Origin: Oceanibaculum pacificum
GTDB lineage: Bacteria > Pseudomonadota > Alphaproteobacteria > Oceanibaculales > Oceanibaculaceae
Reading direction: 5' to 3'
DNA: 51,188 bases
NCBI RefSeq assembly: GCF_001618175.1
Contig: NZ_LPXN01000079.1
Location: forward strand, 1 to 51,188
The notes under the pieces were generated by a model, which was not told the DNA's origin, ran no database searches, and saw nothing but the letters and a program-made list of their open reading frames with translations. A program made the position numbers and the translations under genes. Shown here in pieces: positions 15,350 through 23,700 of this stretch (the stretch's first letter is position 1; each line of letters begins with the position of its first letter).

Positions 15350-16032
15350 CGGGCGCCCCCGGCGGCAGGCTTGGCGTCGCCCTCCTTGGGATAGGTGACC
15401 ATCTTGGCCTTGCCGGTGAACAGGATGCGCGCGCCCTTGTCGAGGATGGTGAAGCCCTGGGCCTCGACCTGGCCCAGCGGTCCCTGCCCTTCGACCGGCT
15501 GGTTGCCGCTGGCCTCGCCGGTCTGCATGTCGATCCGCGCCTTCTCGGAACGGAACTCATAGCCGGAATCGTGGAAGACATTGACCCCGCCCCCCAGATC
15601 GACCGCCTGCTGGTTGCGGTCGAACAGGCCGTTGGTGGCGGTCAGCGCCACCCAGGTGCCATCCTCCATGGTCATGTCGGCCTTGGGCGCCGCCAGCGTG
15701 ACCAGCGCGCTGTCGGCGCGCGACTGATTGGCGGAATCGGCGGTGACGATAAAGGGGCGGTTGCGCTCGTCGGTGCCGACGAAGCGCGGATTGACCATGT
15801 TCAGCGTCTCGGCGTCGCGCACATCGACCTTCACCGCGCCTAGCCGGAAACGGGAATCGTCGGACATGAATTCCGGCCACACGATGACCAGCCCGACCAG
15901 CACAACGGCGACGGACGGCAGCAACACCTTCAGCAAGAACACCAGCCGGCTATAGCCGATCGGGCGCGCCGCCGAGCGCCGCCGTGACGGCACGGCGGCC
16001 CCATCGCCCATAATGTTCGTGGAGTTGCTCAC
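15346..16032 (-). CDS. lptC: LPS export system protein LptC
   Basis: A 228-residue protein with one membrane helix near the N-terminus (LVFLLKVLLPSVAVVLVGLVIVW) and a periplasmic jellyroll domain, here with the motif NPRFVGTDERNRPFIVTADSA. It hands LPS from LptB2FG to LptA. I chose the GTG at 16032 because AGGA lies 6 bases upstream and a good promoter sits at 16100-16128. An ATG seven codons further in is possible. The open frame upstream to 16149 covers the promoter. Confidence 0.85.
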   Translation of the reverse strand: MSNSTNIMGDGAAVPSRRRSAARPIGYSRLVFLLKVLLPSVAVVLVGLVIVWPEFMSDDSRFRLGAVKVDVRDAETLNMVNPRFVGTDERNRPFIVTADSANQSRADSALVTLAAPKADMTMEDGTWVALTATNGLFDRNQQAVDLGGGVNVFHDSGYEFRSEKARIDMQTGEASGNQPVEGQGPLGQVEAQGFTILDKGARILFTGKAKMVTYPKEGDAKPAAGGAR

Positions 16033-16099
16033 TTGTGTTCCTGATCTTTCTCGCTTTTTCCGGCGCGGCGTCCTGCCCGGCGATTGGACGGCATTCTGA

Positions 16100-16128
16100 A
16101 GTATGGGTAGCCGCCCCCTCAGGGTCAA
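16100..16128 (-). promoter_or_regulatory. Sigma-70-type promoter for the lptC operon
   Basis: On the minus strand TTGACC (16128-16123) and CATACT (16105-16100) are 17 bases apart in the 154-base gap between rnd and lptC. The start point would give a leader of roughly 60 bases. It would let lptCAB-rpoN be expressed independently of rnd upstream. Confidence 0.5.
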
Positions 16129-16186
16129 TGTAACGCGCGCCGGCTCCATCCTTTACCGCCGTCGCATAAACCGGGATTGGGGCGGA

Positions 16187-16798
16187 TTAATGGGCGAAGA
16201 TATCCTCTTCCGCCCAGCCCGACAGGTCGAGCGCCGCGCGGAACGGCAGGAAGCGATAACAGGCCGCCGCGATCTCGGCGCGGCCCTCGCGCGCCAGCCG
16301 CTCATCCAGCGCCGCCTTCAACGCGTGAAGGTGCAGCACGTCCGAGGCGGCGTAGGCCAGTTGCTCCGGCGTCAGTTCGGTAGCGCCCCAGTCGGAGGAT
16401 TGCTGTTGCTTCGAGAGATCGACGCCCAGCAGCTCACGGCACAGATCCTTCAGCCCGTGCCGGTCGGTATAGGTGCGCACCAGCTTGGAGGCGATCTTCG
16501 TGCAATAGAGCGGATTGGTGTCGACGCCCAGATAATGGCGGAACACCGCAATGTCGAAGCGCGCGAAATGGAACAGCTTGGTGACGGCCGGGTCGGTCAG
16601 CAGGCGCTTCAGGTTGGGTGCTTCATAGTGTCCCGCCGGGAACTGCACCAGATGGCTGACGCCATCGCCGGCCGAAAGCTGCACCAGGCATAGCCGGTCG
16701 CGGCCGGGGCGCAGCCCCATCGTCTCGCTGTCGATGGCGACGCAGGGCCCGAGATCGAGCCCGTCGGGCAGGTCGCCTTGATGCAGGTGGATTGTCAA
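16187..16798 (-). CDS. RNase D-like 3'-5' exonuclease (short form)
   Basis: A 203-residue DEDDy exonuclease domain. Motif I is AIDSETMGL, motif II HFARFDIAVF and motif III YAASDVLHLHAL with the catalytic Tyr/Asp. The HRDC domains of full-length RNase D (about 375 residues) are absent, which is the usual form of this alphaproteobacterial protein beside lptC. It probably trims structured RNA 3' ends. It is the first gene of the minus-strand run, with tRNA-Leu(CAG) upstream on the same strand. Confidence 0.9.
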   Translation of the reverse strand: MTIHLHQGDLPDGLDLGPCVAIDSETMGLRPGRDRLCLVQLSAGDGVSHLVQFPAGHYEAPNLKRLLTDPAVTKLFHFARFDIAVFRHYLGVDTNPLYCTKIASKLVRTYTDRHGLKDLCRELLGVDLSKQQQSSDWGATELTPEQLAYAASDVLHLHALKAALDERLAREGRAEIAAACYRFLPFRAALDLSGWAEEDIFAH

Positions 16799-16887
16799 CA
16801 GTACCTCCGGTCGGTATCCGGCTGGCGCCGGAACGTCGACCGCCGGCCCGTCAGTGCCAGCTCATCTTGCGGAGAATCCACAAGAGA

Positions 16888-16974
16888 TGGTGCCCAGGAG
16901 AAGACTCGAACTTCCACGACCTTTCGGCCACAGGTACCTGAAACCTGCGCGTCTACCAATTCCGCCACCTGGGC
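16888..16974 (-). tRNA. tRNA-Leu, anticodon CAG
   Basis: The minus strand gives a class II tRNA. The acceptor is GCCCAGG/CCTGGGC (16974-16968 with 16898-16892), the D arm GGCGGAATTGGTAGACGC, the anticodon stem CAGGT/ACCTG with loop TTCAGGT, the long variable arm GTGGCCGAAAGGTCGT and the T arm AGTTCGAGTCT. CCA is encoded. The anticodon is CAG, for the CUG codon that dominates leucine use in this GC-rich DNA. The rest of the 369-base gap (16799-17167) shows nothing else I can name apart from the upstream region of the next gene. Confidence 0.95.
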
Positions 16975-17167
16975 ACGGCTTGGAGCGCCGTAAAATCGTG
17001 AAGAGACGGGCTTCTGTCAACACGATTCTTCGCGCCATCGACGAAAGCCGGTGGATATCTCCGATTCCATGCACCGGCAGTGATTTACCTGATGCCGATT
17101 GGTGTAGTATGAGGGCAGCCCGATGCGCAGTAGGGCGAACCAACGGTCGGGTTGAGGGAACGGAATA

Positions 17168-18118
17168 ATGAAGCACGCAGTGGTGACGGTTTTCGGCGGG
17201 TCCGGCTTTATCGGGCGCTATGTCGTGCAGCGGCTGGCGAAGACCGGGGCGCGGGTGAACGTCGCGGTGCGCCACCCGGAGCGCGCGCGCTTCCTGAAGC
17301 CGATGGGCCATGTCGGGCAGGTGACCCCGTTCTTCTGCTCCATCGCCGATCCCGAATCCGTCGCCCGCGCCGTGCAGGGCGCCGACGCGGTGGTCAATCT
17401 GGTCGGCATCCTCGCCCCCGGCGGTCATCATGCCGGCTTCGACGATATTCATGCCGAGGGTGCACGCCTGGTTGCCGAAGCGGCGAAGGCGGCCGGCGTG
17501 AAGGCGATGGTGCAGGTTTCCGCGCTGGGGGCGAATGCGGAGTCGGAATCGGCCTATGCCCGCTCCAAGGCCGCCGGCGAGGAAGCGGTGCGCGCCGCCT
17601 TCCCGGAAGCCACCATCCTGCGCCCCAGCATCGTGTTCGGGCCGGAGGACAGTTTCTTCAACCGCTTCGCCGCCATGTCGGCGCTGACCCCGGCGCTGCC
17701 GCTGATCGGCGGCGGCCACACCAAGTTCCAGCCGGTCTATGTCGGCGACGTGGCCGATGCGGTCATGATCGCGCTGGCCAAGCCCGAGTGCCAGGGCCAG
17801 ACCTACGAGTTGGGCGGCCCGACCACCTACAGCTTCAAGCAGCTGCTGGAGCTGATGATGAGCGAGACCGGGCGCAAGCGCCTGCTGGTGCCGATCCCCT
17901 TCGGCCTGGCGGAGATCAAGGGGGCGATCCTCGGCATGCTGCCGAAGCCGCTGCTGACCCGCGACCAGGTGCTGCTGCTGAAGCAGGACAATGTCGTCTC
18001 CGGCGCGCTGCCCGGCCTGGCCGAACTGGGCATTGCGCCCACCACGGTCGAAGTCATCCTGCCGACCTACATGGACCGCTTCCGGATCGGCGGCCGCTAT
18101 AGCCAGATCGCCCGGTAA
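17168..18118 (+). CDS. Complex I NDUFA9-family NAD(P)-binding protein
   Basis: A 316-residue atypical short-chain dehydrogenase. The Rossmann glycine motif is VFGGSGFIGRYVV near the N-terminus. VVNLVGIL, VQVSALGA, a degenerate YARSKAAGE (Tyr and Lys kept) and ILRPSIVFGPEDSFFNRFA follow. This is the bacterial NDUFA9-like family linked to NADH dehydrogenase assembly; some members act on ubiquinone or hopanoid precursors. A purine-rich GAGGGAACGGAA precedes the ATG. It stands alone, converging on uppP. Confidence 0.87.
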   Translation: MKHAVVTVFGGSGFIGRYVVQRLAKTGARVNVAVRHPERARFLKPMGHVGQVTPFFCSIADPESVARAVQGADAVVNLVGILAPGGHHAGFDDIHAEGARLVAEAAKAAGVKAMVQVSALGANAESESAYARSKAAGEEAVRAAFPEATILRPSIVFGPEDSFFNRFAAMSALTPALPLIGGGHTKFQPVYVGDVADAVMIALAKPECQGQTYELGGPTTYSFKQLLELMMSETGRKRLLVPIPFGLAEIKGAILGMLPKPLLTRDQVLLLKQDNVVSGALPGLAELGIAPTTVEVILPTYMDRFRIGGRYSQIAR

Positions 18119-18127
18119 GGCCGCTCG

Positions 18128-18928
18128 CTAGAAGAAATACACCCAGCTCAGCAGAGCGACGCCGAGAATCAGGCGGTAGATCACGAACGGGGTGAAGCTG
18201 GCCCGGCGCAGCCAGCCCATCATCAGGATGATGGTGACCAGCGCCGCCACGAAGGCCAGGCCGCCGGCGAAAATCGCGTCGTGCGTCAGTTGCGCGTTGC
18301 CGGCCTCGACAATGTCCTTCGTCACCAGCGCGCCGGCGCCGATGATGGTCGGGATCGACAGCAGCATCGAGAATCGCGCCGCCTCCACCCGCTCGAAGCC
18401 CAGGAAGCGGGCGATCGTCATGGTGATGCCCGAGCGGCTGGTGCCGGGAATGAAGGCCAGTATCTGCGACAGGCCGATCAGGAAGGCGTTGCGGGTGGTC
18501 ATATGCTCCAGCCGCAGGATCGTCATCCCCACCTTGTCGGCGATATAGAGCAGCACGCCGAAAAGAAGCGTCGCCCAGCCGATGATCTCGGCGCTGCGCA
18601 GCGCATCGCCGGCATATTCATGGATCGCCAGGCCGACGACAACCGGCGGCACGGTGCCGACCAGCAGATACCAGATCATCATCAGACCGGGAGTGCGCCG
18701 CCCCTTCAGCGCCCGGAATAGGCCGAGACTCATCTCCCAGATGTCGCGCCACAGATAGATCAACACCGCGAGCAGCGTGCCGACATGCACCGCCACATCG
18801 ATCATCAGGCCCTGGTCGGGCCAATCCGCCACCAGCGGAACCAGGATCAGATGACCCGACGAACTGATCGGCAGGAATTCGGTCACGCCCTGGACGAGCG
18901 CGAGGATGACGAGATGCAAAAGGGGCAC
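18128..18928 (-). CDS. uppP: Undecaprenyl-diphosphatase UppP (BacA)
   Basis: A polytopic membrane phosphatase of about 266 residues that recycles undecaprenyl diphosphate for cell-wall and LPS sugar carriers. Motifs: VQGVTEFLPISSSGHLILVP (the E-rich first catalytic segment), and FIPGTSRSGITMTIARFLG (the second, with the arginine). There are seven or eight hydrophobic helices. The start is uncertain. The open frame reaches a GTG at 18982, with further GTGs at 18937 and 18928. I chose 18928 because homologues begin at the PLLHL segment. No good ribosome-binding site is visible for any of them. Confidence 0.93.
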   Translation of the reverse strand: MPLLHLVILALVQGVTEFLPISSSGHLILVPLVADWPDQGLMIDVAVHVGTLLAVLIYLWRDIWEMSLGLFRALKGRRTPGLMMIWYLLVGTVPPVVVGLAIHEYAGDALRSAEIIGWATLLFGVLLYIADKVGMTILRLEHMTTRNAFLIGLSQILAFIPGTSRSGITMTIARFLGFERVEAARFSMLLSIPTIIGAGALVTKDIVEAGNAQLTHDAIFAGGLAFVAALVTIILMMGWLRRASFTPFVIYRLILGVALLSWVYFF

Positions 18929-18999
18929 GGGGAGCACCAGGGGGAAGGGAGAGGAAGGAAATTTATAGCATTTGAGCGTCACGGACCCAATCTGGGAAA

Positions 19000-19021
19000 A
19001 TAGGTACCTTTTGTTACCTAT
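19000..19021. promoter_or_regulatory. Inverted repeat between divergent uppP and gltD
   Basis: ATAGGTA (19000-19006) and TACCTAT (19015-19021) form a perfect 7-base dyad with an 8-base spacer. It sits in an AT-rich part of the 255-309-base divergent gap. The shape suits a transcription-factor operator acting on uppP, gltDB or both. The regulator is not recognisable. Confidence 0.4.
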
Positions 19022-19154
19022 CGCCCGGCGAGACGCTGGATATTGAAATGGAAATATTGTTTCCCTTGCGTCGAAAATAAAAAATAGGACAGCAAAATTG
19101 ACCTATATGTGATTTTTCCCTCGCCAGCCTCGGAAACTGGGCGTATAGCAGCTT

Positions 19155-19183
19155 TCCCGCCAGCCCTTCGGCCGGCGGCGGGA
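19155..19183 (+). other. Stable hairpin in the gltDB leader
   Basis: TCCCGCC (19155-19161) pairs with GGCGGGA (19177-19183), and inside it GCC-CTTC-GGC (19163-19172) makes a small second stem. It lies 55-83 bases before the gltD start. No T-run follows, so it is not a finished terminator. It may be an mRNA leader structure for this glutamate synthase operon. Confidence 0.35.
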
Positions 19184-19237
19184 CGTAATGCGCGCTGAGC
19201 GCAATGGCGCGCGACAGAGATAAAGGGAGCCAGCCCG

Positions 19238-20707
19238 ATGGCCAGCAAGATGTTGAAATTCGTCGATGTACCGCAGCGCATGCCGGAAAAGCGCGATGCC
19301 GAGGATCGGCGTGACGATTTCAATGAAATCTACGCCCGCTTCCAGCCCAAGGATGCGGCGGTGCAGGCCGCGCGCTGCTCGCAATGCGGCGTGCCCTTCT
19401 GCCAGATTCACTGCCCGCTGCAGAACAACATCCCCGACTGGCTGATGCTGACCGCCGAAGGGCGCCTGGAGGAGGCCTATGAAGTCTCCTCGGCGACCAA
19501 CAACATGCCGGAAATCTGCGGCCGCATCTGTCCGCAGGACCGGCTGTGCGAGGGCAATTGCGTGATCGAGAAGGGCTTCGAGGCGGTCACCATCGGTTCG
19601 GTCGAGAAATACATCACCGACACCGCCTGGGAAAAAGGCTGGGTGAAGCCGCCCAAGCCGAAGCGCGAGCTGGCGCAGTCCGTCGGCATCATCGGCGCCG
19701 GTCCGGCCGGCATGGCGGCGGCCGAGCAGCTGCGCAAGAAGGGCTATCAAATCCACATCTACGACCGCTATGACCGGGGCGGCGGGCTGATGATCTACGG
19801 CATTCCCGGCTTCAAGCTGGAGAAGGACGTGGTCGAGCGCCGCACCAAGCTGCTGCAGGATGGCGGCATCACCTATCACCTGAATTGCGACATCGGCAGC
19901 GACGTGACGCTGGCCGCGCTGCGCGAGAGGCATGACGCGCTGTTAATCGCCACCGGCGTCTATAAGGCGCGCGACATCAAGGTGCCGGGCGTCGGCCTGG
20001 GCAATGTGGTGCCGGCGCTGGACTATCTGATCGCCTCGAACCGCAAAGGGCTGGGCGACGCGGTGCCGGCCTTCGAGGATGGCTCGCTGAACGCCGAGGG
20101 CAAGAATGTCATCGTCATCGGCGGCGGCGACACGGCGATGGATTGCGTACGCACCGCCGTCCGCCAGGGGGCGAAGTCGGTAAAGTGCCTGTATCGCCGC
20201 GACCGGGCCAACATGCCGGGCAGCCAGCGCGAAGTGTACAATGCCGAGGAAGAAGGCGTGGAGTTCGTCTGGCTCTCCGCCCCGGAAGCCTTTACCGGCG
20301 GCGACAAAGTGGAAGGCGTGCGCGCCATCCGCATGCATCTGGGCGTGCCGGACGCGACCGGCCGGCAGATGCCGCAGCCGATCGAGGGTTCCTCGCAGAC
20401 CCTGGAGGCCGACCTGGTTATCAAGGCGCTGGGCTTCGACCCCGAGGATCTGCCGGCCCTGTTCGGCGAGAAGGGGCTGGAAGTAACCCGCTGGGGCACC
20501 GTCAAGGTCGACCACAAGACCATGATGAGCAAGCTGGACGGCGTGTTCGCCGCCGGCGACATCGTGCGCGGGGCCTCGCTGGTCGTGTGGGCCGTGCGCG
20601 ACGGCCGCGACGTGGCGGAGAGCATCCACCGCTTCATTCAAGCCAAGGCCGACGGGAAGCCGGCAGACACGAAGGCGGGCGACAAGTCGCTCGCCATGGC
20701 GTCGTAA
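19238..20707 (+). CDS. gltD: Glutamate synthase (NADPH) small subunit
   Basis: A 489-residue FAD/NADPH-binding subunit that feeds electrons to GltB. Near the N-terminus are cysteine clusters for two 4Fe-4S centres (ARCSQCGVPFCQIHCPLQN and ICGRICPQDRLCEGNCV). The FAD motif VGIIGAGPAGMAAAEQL and the NADP motif VIVIGGGDTAMDCVRTA follow, with a final FAD-site block GVFAAGDIVRGASLVVWAVRDGR. The ATG follows AAAGGGAGCC. gltB follows after 14 bases, so the operon order is gltD-gltB, the reverse of E. coli. Confidence 0.97.
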   Translation: MASKMLKFVDVPQRMPEKRDAEDRRDDFNEIYARFQPKDAAVQAARCSQCGVPFCQIHCPLQNNIPDWLMLTAEGRLEEAYEVSSATNNMPEICGRICPQDRLCEGNCVIEKGFEAVTIGSVEKYITDTAWEKGWVKPPKPKRELAQSVGIIGAGPAGMAAAEQLRKKGYQIHIYDRYDRGGGLMIYGIPGFKLEKDVVERRTKLLQDGGITYHLNCDIGSDVTLAALRERHDALLIATGVYKARDIKVPGVGLGNVVPALDYLIASNRKGLGDAVPAFEDGSLNAEGKNVIVIGGGDTAMDCVRTAVRQGAKSVKCLYRRDRANMPGSQREVYNAEEEGVEFVWLSAPEAFTGGDKVEGVRAIRMHLGVPDATGRQMPQPIEGSSQTLEADLVIKALGFDPEDLPALFGEKGLEVTRWGTVKVDHKTMMSKLDGVFAAGDIVRGASLVVWAVRDGRDVAESIHRFIQAKADGKPADTKAGDKSLAMAS

Positions 20708-20721
20708 GGGAGGATCGGATC

Positions 20722-23700
20722 ATGGGCATCGAACGCACGCAGCAGCAGCTCCTCGCCTCCACCGCGCTCACCGCCGGCGAGCGCTACGTCGCCGACTGGC
20801 GGCGCAACGCCGCCGCCCTGGCCGAGGCCGGCATCTACAGCCCGACCGACGAGCACGATAATTGCGGCGTCGGCTTCATCGCCTCGCTGGACGGCACGGC
20901 GCGCCGCGACGTGGTCGAGGCCGGCGTGAACGCGCTGAAGGCGGTGTGGCACCGCGGCGCGGTCGATGCCGATGGCAAGACCGGCGACGGCGCCGGCATC
21001 CACATCGAAATCCCGCAGGATTTCTTCCGCTCCGTGGTCGAGCGGCTGGGCTTCAAGACCGCTGGCGAGCGCATGGCCGTGGGCCAGGTGTTCCTGCCGC
21101 GCACCAGCTTCGACCAGCAGGAGACCTGCCGGTCCATCGTCGAGACCGAAATCCTGAATTTCGGCTACACCATCTATGGCTGGCGTCAGGTGCCGATCAA
21201 CATCGAGGTGATCGGCGAGAAGGCGAACGCGACCCGCCCGGAGATCGAGCAGATCATGATCTGCAACTCCAAGGGCTCGTCCGAGGCGCAGTTCGAGGGC
21301 GATCTCTTCATCATCCGCCGGCGCATCGAGAAGCGGGTGCTGGAGGCGCACATCACCGAGTTCTACATGTGCTCGTTGTCCTGCCGCTCGGTCATCTACA
21401 AGGGCATGTTCCTGGCCGAACAGCTCACCATCTTCTACCCCGACCTGCTGGACGAGCGCTTCGTGTCGCGCTTCGCGGTCTATCACCAGCGCTATTCCAC
21501 CAATACCTTCCCGACCTGGCGTCTGGCCCAGCCCTTCCGCGTGCTGGCGCATAATGGCGAAATCAATACGGTGAAGGGCAACATCAACTGGATGATGTCG
21601 CACGAGACCCGCATGGCCTCGCCGGTGTTCGGCGACCATGCGGAGGATCTGAAGCCGGTCATCCAGTCCGGCAGCTCCGATTCGGCCGCGCTGGACGCGG
21701 TGTTCGAGCTTTTGTGCCAGGCCGGCCGCGCGCTGCCGATGGCCAAGACCATGATGATTCCGGAAGCCTGGGGCGAGCATACCGACCTGCCGCAGCCGGT
21801 GAAGGATCTCTACGCCTATTGCAACGCCGTGATGGAGCCGTGGGACGGCCCGGCCGCGATTGCCGCCTATTTCGGCAATTGGGTGATCGGCGGCATGGAC
21901 CGCAATGGCCTGCGTCCGATGCGCTACACCATCACCGGCGACAAACTGCTGATCGCCGGCTCCGAAACCGGCATGGTGAAGGTCGATGAGAGCCGTGTGG
22001 TGGAAAAGGGCCGCCTCGACCCCGGCGAGATGATCGGCGTCGATCTCTCCACCGGCCGCATGTTCCACGATGCCGAGTTGAAGGAACATCTGGCCGCCCA
22101 GCGCCCCTATGGCGACTGGATCAGCAGCTCGGTCAAGCTGGACCGGCTGATCCGCGGCGACCATAAGGAAGCCGGCGTGCTGGCGCGGGACGATATGCGC
22201 CGCCGGCAGGTCGCCTATGGCTGGTCGCTGGAGGATCTGGAGCTGATCCTGCAGCCGATGGTCGACGACGCCAAGGAAGCCGTCGGCTCGATGGGCGACG
22301 ACACGCCCATCGCCGTGCTGTCACGCAGCTACCGTGGGCTGCATCATTTCTTCCGGCAGAATTTCAGCCAGGTCACCAATCCGCCGATCGACTCTTTGCG
22401 CGAACGCCGGGTGATGACGCTGAAGACGCGCCTCGGCAATCTCGGCAACATCCTCGACGAGGACCAGACGCAGTGCGAGCATCTGCTGCTGGAAAGCCCG
22501 GTGCTGTCCAACGCCGAGTTCGAGGCGATGCGCGCCTATATGGGTGAAACCGCGGTCGAGGTGGACTGCACCTTCGATGCCGCTGGCGGCGGCGAGACCG
22601 CGCTGCGCGACGCCATCGCCCGCATCCGCCGGGACGCGGAGGATGCGGTACGCGGCGGCTGCGCCCACGTCATCCTGTCCGACATGGGTATGGGCGACGG
22701 CAAGGCGGCGATCCCGATGATCCTGGCCGCCGGCGCGGTGCACAGCCATCTGGTGCGGCAGAATCTGCGCACCTTCACCTCGCTGAACATCCGTTCGGGC
22801 GAGTGCCTGGACGTGCATTACTTCGCCGTGCTGATCGGCGTTGGGGCCACCACCGTGAACGCCTATCTGGCGCAGGAGGCCCTGGCCGACCGTCATGCGC
22901 GCGGCCTGTTCCCGAACATGGAGCTGGAGGAATGCGTCCGCCGCTACAAGAAGGCGGTGGATGAAGGGCTTTTGAAAATCATGTCCAAGATGGGCATTTC
23001 GGTGCTGTCCAGCTATCGCGGCGGCTATCACTTCGAGGCCATCGGCCTCAGCCGCGCGCTGGTCGCCGAATTCTTCCCCGGCATGCCCAGCCGCATCTCC
23101 GGCATCGGCCTGCCCGGCATCCAGCGCCAGGTGCTGGCGCAGCATGAGCGCGGCTTCTCGGAGGATTTCTCCGCCCTGCCGGTCGGCGGCTTCTACCGCC
23201 TGCGCAAGAATGGCGAGACGCATGCCTTCGACGGCACGCTGATGCACACGCTGCAATATGCCTGCGCCAATGACAGCTACTTCACCTACAAGAAATATGC
23301 CGACGCGATCCGCCAGATGCCGCCGATCAGCCTGCGCGACCTGCTGGATTTCCAGCCGCGCCAGGAACCCATCGCGGTTGACGAGGTGGATTCGATCACC
23401 GAAATCCGCAAGCGGCTGGTCGCCCCTGGCATCTCGCTGGGCGCGCTGAGCCCGGAGGCGCACGAGACCCTCTCCATCGCCATGAACCGGATCGGCGCCA
23501 AGTCGGATTCCGGCGAAGGCGGCGAGGACCCGGCGCGCTACAAGCCCCGCCCGAACGGCGACAATGCCAGCTCTGCCATCAAGCAAGTAGCGTCTGGCCG
23601 GTTCGGCGTGACGGCGGAGTATCTGACGAACTGTCGCGAAATCGAGATCAAGGTCGCCCAGGGCGCCAAGCCCGGCGAGGGCGGCCAGCTGCCCGGCATG

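Noticed and set aside
20143-20721. N-terminal extension of gltB
   Set aside because: These codons are gltD read in another frame. The ATG at 20722 has a good ribosome-binding site and gives the expected glutaminase propeptide.
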